A DNA stretch of 64,000 nt from Pseudomonas poae (GCF_001439785.1 NZ_JYLI01000007.1:62001-126000), one strand, 5' to 3'; positions 8,887 through 17,571 are shown, numbered from the stretch's first letter. Made by a program: numbers and translations. The notes: generated from the letters alone by a model not told the origin.

Positions 8887-9278
8887 GACGAACAGGCTCG
8901 TGCAGAAAGTAGCTGAAGGAGTTATCAGCAATAGCCTGGTAGCGGGGATCTGATGGGTTACGGAATGTTTATTCTTTCAAGGCGTCTGTGGCATCCAGGA
9001 AAATGCTGGTGGGCATGTGCAGGCGCGATGCTCAGTCATAGAGCGGTTTGTATGCATGTCCTACGCACGGTGAAGGAATTTTCTGAATCTTTATGGAGGG
9101 GCGTTTTGTTCAATTGGTTTTCCAGGAGGCACTGGAGGTTGATCGTTGTGGTAATGCGGGAAAAGCGCTGTGAGCCATGGGCGCCATGGCGGACGATAGC
9201 GGTCTCATGAACACGATGAAGCGCTGCAGCCGCTGGCTGAGAACACCAATCCCGCGTAGGCGATGGTCAAGATAACGC
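8887..9278. other. Intergenic stretch without a convincing gene
   Basis: This 392-base gap separates two leftward genes, so it should hold the promoter of the LAL regulator and the 3' end region of the GntR regulator transcript. A short perfect hairpin GCCATGG-GCG-CCATGGC is at 9174-9190, without a T tract on either side. An open frame on the plus strand (8953-9210) has odd composition and no ribosome site, and I do not believe it. No promoter could be assigned with confidence. Confidence 0.5.
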
Positions 9279-9956
9279 TCACTGCCGACTCTCGAAATTC
9301 GCGCGTAACAGCTTCGTACTCAAATCCTCCCAGTGCTCGACGAAGGCTGCCCGAGCCGTCTCGAAATCCCGGCTGCGCAAGCACTCTATCAAGTGCTCGT
9401 GGTCGGCGACGATATCCTTGGGGTCTTCATAGCAGGGTTGTTGCAGCACCAGCAGCAATTCGATCTCGCTCTCCAGCATGGCGTAGCTTCGCTGCAATCG
9501 CGGGCTGCCGCTGGCACGGATAATTGCCCGGTGAAAGTCGCCATCGGCCATCACCACTTCTGAACGGGGTGCATCCGCCGAGGTTTGCCGCAACTTTTCC
9601 ACGGCATCCAGTGCGTCGGGTGGGATCACGCCGCTCAGAATAATCATGCGCACCGCTTCGGTTTCCAGCACTCCCCGCAACCTGGCGATGTCCACGATTT
9701 CGTTCGGCCCGAACTCGGGTATGCAAAAGCCGCGATGCGGCACCTTCAGCAGCAAGCCGAATGACACAAGCAACTGGGCAGCGCTGCGGAACGTGTTGCG
9801 AGCGACTTCGTATTCCTCCGCCATTTTGATGTCCCGCAGAAACTCACCTGGCTCGAAATCACCGTTCAGGATCCTGGCTTTGAGCTTGGCAGCCAACACC
9901 TCTACCGCCGACAGGGTGGCGGTGGACGTTTCGATGTGCGTGTTAAGAAAATTCAT
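9279..9956 (-). CDS. GntR/FCD family transcriptional regulator
   Basis: A 225-residue regulator. The N-terminal winged helix (about residues 10-75) reads AAKLKARILNGDFEPGEFL then MAEEYEVARNTFRSAAQLL, the GntR pattern in which short promoter-upregulation text (EFLRDIKMAEEY) precedes the recognition helix. Residues 85-220 are an all-helical FCD effector domain (RLRGVLETEAVRMI, ADGDFHRAIIRASGS, VADHEHLIECL) whose Asp/His residues usually bind a metal and a small carboxylate. It diverges from the kinase operon, and a perfect palindrome of FCD-operator type lies in the gap. It therefore probably represses that operon and itself. ATG at 9956 is preferred over an in-frame TTG at 9965. Confidence 0.9.
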   Translation of the reverse strand: MNFLNTHIETSTATLSAVEVLAAKLKARILNGDFEPGEFLRDIKMAEEYEVARNTFRSAAQLLVSFGLLLKVPHRGFCIPEFGPNEIVDIARLRGVLETEAVRMIILSGVIPPDALDAVEKLRQTSADAPRSEVVMADGDFHRAIIRASGSPRLQRSYAMLESEIELLLVLQQPCYEDPKDIVADHEHLIECLRSRDFETARAAFVEHWEDLSTKLLRANFESRQ

Positions 9957-10045
9957 TTTATGCAAGACCAGGGTGGAGGCTCGGCTGAAGGCGATTCTAA
10001 TACGTGATGGGGATAGCGCACCAGTGATGTCATGGGTGGATCGGA

Positions 10046-10062
10046 TAATTGTTCAACAATTA
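10046..10062. promoter_or_regulatory. Palindromic operator for the GntR/FCD regulator
   Basis: A perfect 17-base palindrome, TAATTGTT-C-AACAATTA, in the AT-rich gap between the divergent regulator and kinase genes. Its core TTGTTCAACAA fits the FadR/FCD subfamily consensus TnGTnnnACnA exactly. The palindrome is seen; regulator binding is inferred. Confidence 0.65.
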
Positions 10063-10240
10063 CTAAATCCATAAAAATATTAATTTAATTATTTCTGTTT
10101 AAATACAATTAGTTATAGGTTTTTCAAGTCTTTATTTCAGGGCGTTCGTATTTTTACCCCTTTAAAATTAAAAAGTTGTAGCACAATATTGCTCCATCGA
10201 AGGCTGCTGCACATCGCCTTCCAAGGCCTGGAGTTCAGCG

Positions 10241-11326
10241 ATGCAAAAGATGCGAAAGGGTGTGGATACTGACGGCCTTGCGGCATTGCAGGGCGATCTG
10301 GCGGCCCCTTTTACCCCGATTTCGTTAGAGGAGGGCGGGCGGATTCTGCAGGATCATTTCGGGATCAACGCCGCTCTGACGCGCTTTTCGACCGAAAAAG
10401 ACGACACATTCCGCTGTGACACGGCTGACGGAACATCCTGCGTTCTTAAAATCTCCAACCCCCGGGAAGTGCCGGTTGAGCTCTCGCTGCAAATTGAAGT
10501 CATGCGTCACATAGGGCATGTGGCTCCTGAGCTTCCGGTTCCCAGGGTGCATCAGTCGCTGCAGGGGGAGTACCTGACGCCCATTGCGGCGGCCAATGGC
10601 GATGTCCGGCACGTGAGGCTGATGAGTTTTCTGCCGGGCATGCCCCTGGATAAAACCTGTGCGAACGCTGAAGTTCGCGAGCACATCGGCGAAATGCTTG
10701 CACGCCTCAGGTTGGCCACTGCCGGCTTTGCCCACCCGGGCGAGTCGCGAACAGTGTGCTGGGATGTTCAGCATCTGGGCACGCTTGAGCCCTTGATGCG
10801 CTACGTGCCCGAGCTCGCGCTTCGGCAGTTGCTGGGAAACGCACTCAATCGGTTCCTGGACATCGAGGGCCTGATTGGCGGTTGTCGCAAGCAGGTGCTG
10901 CATAACGACTTCAATGCCTCAAACATCGTCATTGACCCGCACAACCCGAAGTCTGTCAGCGGCATTATCGATTTCGGTGACACCGTCAAAACGGCCATTG
11001 CCATTGATGTTTCCACCGCAATGATGAACCAGCTGGGCGTGGTGGGCGCAGGCAACGACGTGGATATCTTCGCCCCGGCAAACGATGTGCTGAGAGGGTA
11101 TCTGCGTGTCGCCGATCTGACCGCCGAAGAACTCTCCCTTATCCCCCATCTGGTCATGGCGCGCCTGGTCACCAGGGCGTTACTGACGACCTGGAGATCG
11201 CAGCTTTTTCCGCACAACAGCGCCTACATCCTCAGGAATGCTGCGCCAGGCCTGGCTCAGCTTGACTGGATACTTCGCCATTCACCGTCACACCTGTCAG
11301 AGCTTCTGCTGTCCTTCGCCGATTGA
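10241..11326 (+). CDS. APH-family kinase, hydroxylysine-kinase-like
   Basis: A 361-residue small-molecule kinase of the aminoglycoside phosphotransferase/choline kinase fold. The catalytic loop HNDFNASN is at residues 221-228 with the base D223, and the metal-binding IIDFGD has its Asp at 244; the ATP-binding lysine is probably in SCVLKISNP near residue 70. The family member closest in plan is hydroxylysine kinase (HYKK/AGPHD1), and bacterial homologues of that kinase are known to pair with class III PLP enzymes acting as phospho-lyases. Exactly such a gene follows after 25 bases. The inferred role is phosphorylation of a hydroxyl group on an amino alcohol or hydroxy amino acid. GGAG seven bases before the ATG supports the start. 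Confidence 0.8.
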   Translation: MQKMRKGVDTDGLAALQGDLAAPFTPISLEEGGRILQDHFGINAALTRFSTEKDDTFRCDTADGTSCVLKISNPREVPVELSLQIEVMRHIGHVAPELPVPRVHQSLQGEYLTPIAAANGDVRHVRLMSFLPGMPLDKTCANAEVREHIGEMLARLRLATAGFAHPGESRTVCWDVQHLGTLEPLMRYVPELALRQLLGNALNRFLDIEGLIGGCRKQVLHNDFNASNIVIDPHNPKSVSGIIDFGDTVKTAIAIDVSTAMMNQLGVVGAGNDVDIFAPANDVLRGYLRVADLTAEELSLIPHLVMARLVTRALLTTWRSQLFPHNSAYILRNAAPGLAQLDWILRHSPSHLSELLLSFAD

Positions 11327-11351
11327 TTCGTCCTTGCGAGTGAGGATTCAA

Positions 11352-12707
11352 ATGAGTAATTCAAAAATCGAGGCTGTCCGTGGTGATATGCCCAATGGCT
11401 TCAACCCGGCCCATACCGAGCACCTGGACGCTGCGGCGCGTGAGCATATACAGCGGCGCTCCAACCTGCTGGGGCCGGGCTATCGGTTGTTCTATAACGA
11501 GCCGGTAGGCGTTGTCCGCGCCAAGGGCGCCTACCTTTACGACAAGGACGGTAACGATTACCTGGACGCCTACAATAATGTGGTGTCGGTAGGGCATTGC
11601 CATCCGCGCGTTGTCGCCGCAATCACCCAGCAAATGACGACCTTGTGCAGCCACACCCGGTACATGCAGGAAGGGATTCTTGATTATGCCGAGCAGCTGC
11701 GCGCTACCGCAGACGGCGAGATGGCGGCCGACGGTCAGATGATGTTTACCTGCAGCGGTTCGGAAGCCAACGATCTGGCCATCCGCATTGCACGCCATCA
11801 CACTGGGCATACGGGCGTCATCGTCACCTCCGAGGCGTACCACGGCAATTCGGCAACGGTGGCCGCCTTTTCGCCGTCGCTGGGGGCCAATGCCAAACTC
11901 GACCCCTATGTGCGACGCGTGCCCGCACCGGATTCCTACCGTATCCCGCGTGAAGCATTGGGTCGTTATATGGCCGACCAGGTCAGTGCACAGATTCAGG
12001 ATATTCAGCGCCATGGCGGTGGCGTCGCTGCCTTCATTGCCGACTGCCTGTTTTCGTCCGATGGCCTGTTCTGTGACCCGGTGGACGTGTTCGGGCCGAT
12101 TGCCGACGTGGTGCGCAAGGCCGGCGGCCTGTTTATCGCCGATGAGGTTCAGTCGGGATTTGGTCGCAGCGGCACGCATTTTTGGGGCCATCAGCGCCAC
12201 GGCGTTGCACCGGACATCATCACCATGGGCAAACCCATGGGTAACGGCTACCCCGTTGCCGGGTTGATGGTGCGCCCGCAGGTGGTCGAAAGCTTTGGCC
12301 GTGACATGCGTTATTTCAACACCTTTGGCGGTAACAGCGTGGCCATTGCTGCCGCCCAGGCCACCCTCGACGTCATCCAGCAAGAGCAGCTCATGCTCAA
12401 CGCCAACCGCATCGGCGGACTGATCCTGGCAGGTCTCAGAGACCTGGCCGCGCGCTATGAGCAGATTGGCGATGTACGCGGCACGGGCATGTACTTCGCC
12501 GTTGAGTTGGTCACAGACCGGAGCAGCAAAACCCCCGATATGAAAACCGCACTGCGGCTGGTCAACCATTTACGTGAAAAGCGTGTGCTCATCTCCGCCA
12601 CGGGACCCGACGCCAGCATCCTCAAAATTCGCCCACCCCTGATCTGGACTGACAGGGAGGTGGGACGGCTGCTTGACGCTCTGGAGAGCGCGTTCGCTGC
12701 GTTGTAA
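11352..12707 (+). CDS. Class III PLP enzyme: aminotransferase or phospho-lyase
   Basis: A 451-residue fold-type I PLP enzyme. The cofactor Asp is in LFIADEVQSGFG (D264) and the Schiff-base lysine in IITMGKPMGNGYP (K294); the phosphate-binding CSGSEAND lies near residue 135. The family includes ordinary omega-aminotransferases and the AGXT2L phospho-lyases, which convert O-phosphoethanolamine or 5-phosphohydroxylysine into an aldehyde, ammonia and phosphate. The kinase immediately upstream favours a phospho-lyase, and the MGKPMGNG sequence around the lysine is compatible with it, but sequence alone cannot exclude a transaminase. GAGG eight bases before the ATG at 11352 fixes the start; a longer frame reaching into the kinase gene is not needed. 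Confidence 0.85.
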   Translation: MSNSKIEAVRGDMPNGFNPAHTEHLDAAAREHIQRRSNLLGPGYRLFYNEPVGVVRAKGAYLYDKDGNDYLDAYNNVVSVGHCHPRVVAAITQQMTTLCSHTRYMQEGILDYAEQLRATADGEMAADGQMMFTCSGSEANDLAIRIARHHTGHTGVIVTSEAYHGNSATVAAFSPSLGANAKLDPYVRRVPAPDSYRIPREALGRYMADQVSAQIQDIQRHGGGVAAFIADCLFSSDGLFCDPVDVFGPIADVVRKAGGLFIADEVQSGFGRSGTHFWGHQRHGVAPDIITMGKPMGNGYPVAGLMVRPQVVESFGRDMRYFNTFGGNSVAIAAAQATLDVIQQEQLMLNANRIGGLILAGLRDLAARYEQIGDVRGTGMYFAVELVTDRSSKTPDMKTALRLVNHLREKRVLISATGPDASILKIRPPLIWTDREVGRLLDALESAFAAL

Positions 12708-12900
12708 AAAGCGCACGCCGGCTGCCTCGGCAAAGTCTGCCGGAGCAGGCCTCTCAAACAGTGTTTTGTACCAGTTAAACGTTACTTTCAATCGGTTTGC
12801 AGGGCGTCGTGGTGTTCCAATAAATCCATCACAAACCGCCGTGTGCACCGAGTAAAGGCTTGACCCGTTGCGACCTCATTACTCATTCAGGACTGCATTC

Positions 12901-13569
12901 ATGAGCTTTCTTCGCCCCAAGTACATTACTTTCGACTGCTACGGCACGTTGACCAATTTCAAAACCGCCGCCTTGACCCGCGAGTTTTTCGCCGATCGCG
13001 TCCCCACCGAGCGGATGGATCAGTTCATCAAAGACTTCGCTGCCCATCGGCTGGACCAGGTGATGGGCGACTGGCGTCCCTATGACGAGATTCTCAAGAC
13101 GGCCCTGGCGCATACGTGCAAGCGCTGGGGCATTGAATATCGCGACGAAGGCCAGCTGTACTACGACGCCGTGCCGACCTGGGGCCCACACGCTGACGTA
13201 CCCGCAGGGCTGGCCAAGATTGCCGACAAGATCCCCCTGGTGATTTTTTCCAACGCCATGGACGAGCAGATCATGCACAACGTCGACAAACTCGGCGCCC
13301 CCTTCCATAAAGTCTTTACCGCCCAACAGGCGCAGGCCTATAAGCCTCGCCTGGCTGCATTCGAATTCATGCTCGATAACCTGGGCTGTGGGCCGGAGGA
13401 CGTGTTGCATGTGTCCTCAAGTTTTCGCTACGACCTGATGTCTGCCCATGACATGAAGATCAAGCACAAGGCATTCGTTGCCCGTGGCCATGAACAGCCG
13501 GCGAACGCTGCCTTTGGCTACCACCAGATCCCGGATATTGGCGGGCTGCCTGGCCTGGTCGGACTCTAG
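12901..13569 (+). CDS. HAD hydrolase, haloacid-dehalogenase type II-like
   Basis: A 222-residue HAD superfamily hydrolase. Motif I is TFDCYGTL with the nucleophile D12, motif II is IFSNAMDEQ, and the motif III lysine is in AYKPRL. The overall plan is that of type II L-2-haloacid dehalogenases. However the usual SSNxxD motif IV is replaced by HVSSSFRYDL, without the Asn that helps hold the leaving halide, so a different C-O or P-O substrate is possible. The gene follows the PLP enzyme after a 193-base gap and is nearly joined (3 bases) to the GNAT gene, so it probably belongs to the same pathway. Which step it carries out is unknown. Confidence 0.8.
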   Translation: MSFLRPKYITFDCYGTLTNFKTAALTREFFADRVPTERMDQFIKDFAAHRLDQVMGDWRPYDEILKTALAHTCKRWGIEYRDEGQLYYDAVPTWGPHADVPAGLAKIADKIPLVIFSNAMDEQIMHNVDKLGAPFHKVFTAQQAQAYKPRLAAFEFMLDNLGCGPEDVLHVSSSFRYDLMSAHDMKIKHKAFVARGHEQPANAAFGYHQIPDIGGLPGLVGL

Positions 13570-13572
13570 CCC

Positions 13573-14454
13573 ATGAAAACCCTGCATGCCGCATCAGCGG
13601 ACCCTCAATTGATGCCCTTGCGCGCAGATCATCTGTCGCAGGCGGTCGATCTGTCACGCGCCTTGGCGTGGCCGTACCGTGAGGCTGACTGGCGCTTTGC
13701 CTTTGAGCTCGGCACCGGTCTCGCCGTGGAGGCCGAGGGCCGACTGGTGGGCACTGCACTGTGGTGGCCGCAAGGCGAAAGCCACGCCACGGTAGGCATG
13801 ATCATTGTGTCGTCAGCCATGCAGGGCAAGGGCATCGGGCGCGCGCTGATGGACGGTCTGCTGCAGCGCACCGGTGAGCGAACGCTGATACTCAACTCCA
13901 CTCAAGAGGGCCTGGCGCTGTATACCCGGCTGGGGTTCATCGCCCATGGGCAGATTTATCAGCATCAGGCGTTGCTGGAGCAGGCGTCTCAGTTTGCCGC
14001 CCATGATGGGGCGCATGTCAGGGTCATGCAGGTCGAGGATGAGCCGTCGGTGCGACAGCTGGACCGGGCTGCCACCGGCAGGGATCGCAGCGCATTGTTA
14101 AGTCACTTGTTCGACATCGGTATCCTCCTCGTCGTTGATTACGGTGATGGCGTGGCGGCTTATGCCTGCGCGCGCGAATGGGGCCGTGGTGTGGTGATCG
14201 GTCCGGTGATCGCCAGTGGGCCAGCGGCAGTGCCGGATGCCAAAGCGCTAATCGCCGCACTCGCGCAGGCTCATCGAGATCGTTTCATTCGCATCGACGT
14301 GACCGAAGACAGCGGCTTGTCACCCTGGTTGAGCGAGAACGGCTTGCCCTGCGTGGGTCATGCGAAACCCATGGTGCGCACCACGCACACTTTCCCGAAC
14401 ACGGCTGAAACGGATGCGCATTTGTTTGCCCTGTCCAACCAGTCGATTGGCTGA
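13573..14454 (+). CDS. Double-domain GNAT N-acetyltransferase
   Basis: A 293-residue acyl-CoA-dependent transferase with two GNAT halves. The first (about residues 15-140) shows the acetyl-CoA motif A as SSAMQGKGIGRALMDGLL (Q/RxxGxG/A), followed by a typical motif B strand and helix (GLALYTRLGFIAHG). The second half (about 150-290) keeps the fold but has a weaker motif and ends in a GNAT-like GLPCVGHAKPMVR. Such proteins acetylate amines or amino acids. It starts three bases after the HAD gene and precedes an FAD amine oxidase. Acetylating the amine substrate or a reactive intermediate of the pathway is the likely role, inferred from context only. Confidence 0.8.
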   Translation: MKTLHAASADPQLMPLRADHLSQAVDLSRALAWPYREADWRFAFELGTGLAVEAEGRLVGTALWWPQGESHATVGMIIVSSAMQGKGIGRALMDGLLQRTGERTLILNSTQEGLALYTRLGFIAHGQIYQHQALLEQASQFAAHDGAHVRVMQVEDEPSVRQLDRAATGRDRSALLSHLFDIGILLVVDYGDGVAAYACAREWGRGVVIGPVIASGPAAVPDAKALIAALAQAHRDRFIRIDVTEDSGLSPWLSENGLPCVGHAKPMVRTTHTFPNTAETDAHLFALSNQSIG

Positions 14455-14514
14455 CCCCGGTAACTGCTGCAAAGCCTGCATGGCGCGAATGGCTCACTTA
14501 CCCTCAGAGGATGG

Positions 14515-15801
14515 ATGTTGCGTATGAAGATGATGCCCTATTGGCTGGATACCGCTCCCAGGTTTGCCGCGGGTGAACGTGACGCGCCCAGTGGTGAGGT
14601 TGACGTGGCAATCGTTGGTGCCGGGTTTACCGGCCTGTCTGCAGCTATCGCGCTGGCCAAAAAGGGCGCAAAAGTCGCGGTGTTCGAGGCCGGCCTGGTC
14701 GGCAACGCAGCCTCCGGACGCAATGGCGGCATGTGTAACAACGGCTTTGCGCAGGACTACCACGCGTTATCGACCGCTATTGGCCGCGAGCGCGCGAACC
14801 TGCTGTACCGCGCCTTTGACGCCGGCGTCAGTAAAGTGGAGTCACTGATCACAGAGGAGAACATTGACTGCAGCTTCAAGCGCGTCGGCAAGCTAAAACT
14901 GGCGGCAAAGCCTGAGCACTTCGACAAGCTGGCCCGATCCCAGGCGCTCATGGAACAGGAGTGCGACCCCGATACCTCCATGCTGACGCGCGAGCAGTTG
15001 AGCGGCGAAGTCGGTACCGACCGTTATTTTGGCGGCCTGCTCTTCGGTAAAAGTGCCGGCATGCATGTGGGTCGCTATGGTCAGGGGCTCGCCGAGGCTG
15101 CCGCCCGGCGTGGCGTGCGCATCTACGAGCAGGCGCCGGTGCTTGGCCTGTCGCGTCAGACAGGCACCGTGCATCAGGTGAAGACGCCACGCGGCGAGGT
15201 GCGTGCCAAGCAGGTGCTGCTGGCGACCGGCACGTCGGCGGTGGGGCCGCTTTCCTGGTTTCGGCGACGCATCGTACCGGTGGGGGCCTTCATCATTGTC
15301 ACCGAGCCCTTGTCCGCCGAGTTGCTCCACCGTCTGGTGCCGAGCCGGCGCATGTACACCGATACGAAAAACTTCGTTAACTACTTTCGGATCACGCCCG
15401 ACAATCGTTTGTTGTTCGGTGGCCGTGCGCGCTTTGCCACGTCCAACCCTGCCTCCGATGCGAAAAGCGGCGTCATCCTGCAAAAAGCGCTGATCGATAT
15501 CTTCCCTGAGCTGAGCGGTACGCGCATTGACTACTGCTGGGGAGGCATGGTGGACATGACCCGCGACCGGCTGCCCCGCGCCGGTGAGCACGACGGGTTG
15601 TTCTATTCCATGGGTTACAGCGGCCACGGCACGCATATGGCGACCTACATGGGCGCGATCATGGCCGAGGTGCTCGATGGCCGCGCCGACCTCAATCCAT
15701 GGCGGGACTTCAACTGGCCTGCCATTCCCGGTCACTTCGGCAACCCATGGTTTCTGCCGTTGGTGGGGGCCTATTACCGGTTTCAGGATCTGGTGCGCTG
15801 A
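14515..15801 (+). CDS. FAD-dependent amine/amino acid oxidase (DAO family, PuuB-like)
   Basis: A 428-residue flavoenzyme of the D-amino acid oxidase family. The FAD Rossmann motif AIVGAGFTGLSAAIAL is at about residues 32-47 and the acidic strand end VFEAGLVGNAASGRNGG follows, a sequence typical of gamma-glutamylputrescine oxidoreductase and related enzymes. The C-terminal YSMGYSGHGTHMATYMGAI closes the flavin site. These enzymes oxidise a C-N bond to an imine, giving an aldehyde and amine after hydrolysis. AGAGG five bases before the ATG supports the start. It is downstream of the GNAT gene and upstream of a solute-binding protein, consistent with a catabolic operon for an amine. Confidence 0.88.
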   Translation: MLRMKMMPYWLDTAPRFAAGERDAPSGEVDVAIVGAGFTGLSAAIALAKKGAKVAVFEAGLVGNAASGRNGGMCNNGFAQDYHALSTAIGRERANLLYRAFDAGVSKVESLITEENIDCSFKRVGKLKLAAKPEHFDKLARSQALMEQECDPDTSMLTREQLSGEVGTDRYFGGLLFGKSAGMHVGRYGQGLAEAAARRGVRIYEQAPVLGLSRQTGTVHQVKTPRGEVRAKQVLLATGTSAVGPLSWFRRRIVPVGAFIIVTEPLSAELLHRLVPSRRMYTDTKNFVNYFRITPDNRLLFGGRARFATSNPASDAKSGVILQKALIDIFPELSGTRIDYCWGGMVDMTRDRLPRAGEHDGLFYSMGYSGHGTHMATYMGAIMAEVLDGRADLNPWRDFNWPAIPGHFGNPWFLPLVGAYYRFQDLVR

Positions 15802-15933
15802 GCCGCGACCTGAATTGTTGCACGCTGCACGCTAGTTACATTGATGTTGGCATCACCGTCGTTCGCGTTTGAAAGGACGTTCCGCTCCGTCGGGACACGC
15901 CGTTTTTCTCATTTTTCGACAGGTACAACTGAA

Positions 15934-17571
15934 ATGACCGACACCGAAATCGACTCCCAACTGATCAGTGGCCAGGAAAGTCTGCGCGTCTTCGAAAGTC
16001 TGAATCGTGATGTCTCTCGACGCAGAACGCTGCAGATGCTGGGACTCGCCGGTGTCGCCGCCGCCGGGGCCGGTAGCCTTTTCGGCGCCGCCGGCAAGCT
16101 GTTCGCCGATGAGGCAGCAGCCCCGGTCAAAGGCAAGCCCGGTGGACGGATCCGCGTCGCCGGCATGAACAGCTCCACCGCCGACACCCTCGACCCGGCC
16201 AAGGGCTCCGGCTCTACCGACTACACGCGCCATTACATGTTCTATAACGGGCTGACGCGTTTCGACAGCCACATGGTGCCGCAGCTGGAGTTGGCCGAGC
16301 GCTTTGAGACAACCGATGCCACGCTCTGGGTGATCACCCTGAGAAAAGAGGTGACCTTCCACAACGGCAAGCCTCTTACCGCGGCCGACGTGGTGTTTTC
16401 GTTGTTGCGGCACAAAGACCCTATCTCGGGCTCCAAAGTTTTGTCGCTGGCAGAGCAGTTCAGCGAGATCAAGGCGGTCGGTCAGAACGAAGTGCAGATC
16501 CGCCTCAGTGGCCCGAACGCCGAGCTGATGTCGATTCTTGCGGTGTCGCACTTCCTGATCGTGCCTGAAGGCACCACCGACTTTAACCTAGGGATCGGCA
16601 CGGGGCCGTTCAAGGTCAAGGAGTTCAAGCCCGGCGTGCGCTCGATTGCCGTGCGCAATACCCAATACTGGAAACCGGGTTTGCCCTACCTGGATGAAAT
16701 CGAATTCATCGGCATTGCCGACGAGCCTTCAAGGATCAACGCGTTGCTTTCGGGCGATGTGCATATCACCAACGAAGTCGACCCGCGCTCCACCGTACGC
16801 ATCAAGGCCAGCAACACGCATAAAGTCATTTCATCACCGTCGGGCAACTACACCGACCTGATCATCCGGCAGGATCAACTGCCAGGTCAGAATCCGGACT
16901 TCACCCTGGCGATGAAATACCTGCTGGACCGAGAGCAGGTCGTATCCGCCGTGTTCAGGGGCTTCGCCGTGGTCGGCAACGATCATCCGATTGCGCCCAG
17001 CGCGCGTTACTTCAATACCGCGCTGCCGCAACGCGCCTACGACCCGGAAAAAGCCAAATTCCTGCTGAAGAAAGCCGGCATGGAGAGCATCACCATGCCG
17101 CTGTTCGCATCGCCCGCAGCCACCGGCTCGGTGGAGATGGCGGTGCTGCTGCAACAATCGGCGAAACAGGCCGGGCTCAAGCTCGACGTCAACCGCATGC
17201 CAAGTGATGGTTACTGGAGCAACCACTGGGCCAAGCACCCGCTGACGTTCGGCAACATCAACCCACGGCCGAACGCCGACGTGATGTTTTCGCAGTTCTT
17301 CAAGTCGAACGCCCCATGGAACGAGTCCGCCTGGAAGAACGAGCAATTCGACCAGTTACTGCTGCTGGCCCGTGCCGAAACCGACGACGCCAAGCGCGGC
17401 AACATGTACGCGGACATGCAGACACTGGTGCACGATCATTGCGGCATTGGCGTACCGGTGTTCATCAGCAACATTGACGGTGTCGACCAGCGCGTCAAAG
17501 GCTATGGCGCCAATCCGCTGGGCGGCTTCATGGGCTATATGTTCGCCGAGCAAGTCTGGCTGGATGCCTGA
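15934..17571 (+). CDS. Tat-exported ABC solute-binding protein, family 5 (peptide/nickel type)
   Basis: A 545-residue periplasmic binding protein of the DppA/OppA family (family 5). It has a long N-region, then SRRRTLQMLG near residues 28-37 and a hydrophobic stretch ending in alanines, a good twin-arginine signal rather than a Sec one. The mature protein shows the family pattern ADTLDPAKGSGS and LRKEVTFHNGKPLTAADVVFSL compressed in the usual order, and ends with the DxRVKGY region. ATG at 15934 is chosen over upstream in-frame starts because it puts the signal in the right place. No permease or ATPase gene follows, so it must use a transporter encoded elsewhere. Its ligand is presumably the pathway substrate, but that is inference. 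Confidence 0.85.
   Translation: MTDTEIDSQLISGQESLRVFESLNRDVSRRRTLQMLGLAGVAAAGAGSLFGAAGKLFADEAAAPVKGKPGGRIRVAGMNSSTADTLDPAKGSGSTDYTRHYMFYNGLTRFDSHMVPQLELAERFETTDATLWVITLRKEVTFHNGKPLTAADVVFSLLRHKDPISGSKVLSLAEQFSEIKAVGQNEVQIRLSGPNAELMSILAVSHFLIVPEGTTDFNLGIGTGPFKVKEFKPGVRSIAVRNTQYWKPGLPYLDEIEFIGIADEPSRINALLSGDVHITNEVDPRSTVRIKASNTHKVISSPSGNYTDLIIRQDQLPGQNPDFTLAMKYLLDREQVVSAVFRGFAVVGNDHPIAPSARYFNTALPQRAYDPEKAKFLLKKAGMESITMPLFASPAATGSVEMAVLLQQSAKQAGLKLDVNRMPSDGYWSNHWAKHPLTFGNINPRPNADVMFSQFFKSNAPWNESAWKNEQFDQLLLLARAETDDAKRGNMYADMQTLVHDHCGIGVPVFISNIDGVDQRVKGYGANPLGGFMGYMFAEQVWLDA

Noticed and set aside
9174..9190. GCCATGG hairpin as a terminator of the GntR gene
   Set aside because: It is short, lacks a T tract and lies about 90 bases after the stop, so I report it only as a feature of the gap.
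8953..9210. Plus-strand frame in the regulator gap
   Set aside because: No ribosome site, Trp/Arg/Cys-rich composition unlike real proteins, and the region is needed for promoters of neighbouring genes.
11238..11351. Extension of the PLP enzyme back into the kinase gene
   Set aside because: GAGG is correctly placed for ATG at 11352, and the longer frame has no signal before it.
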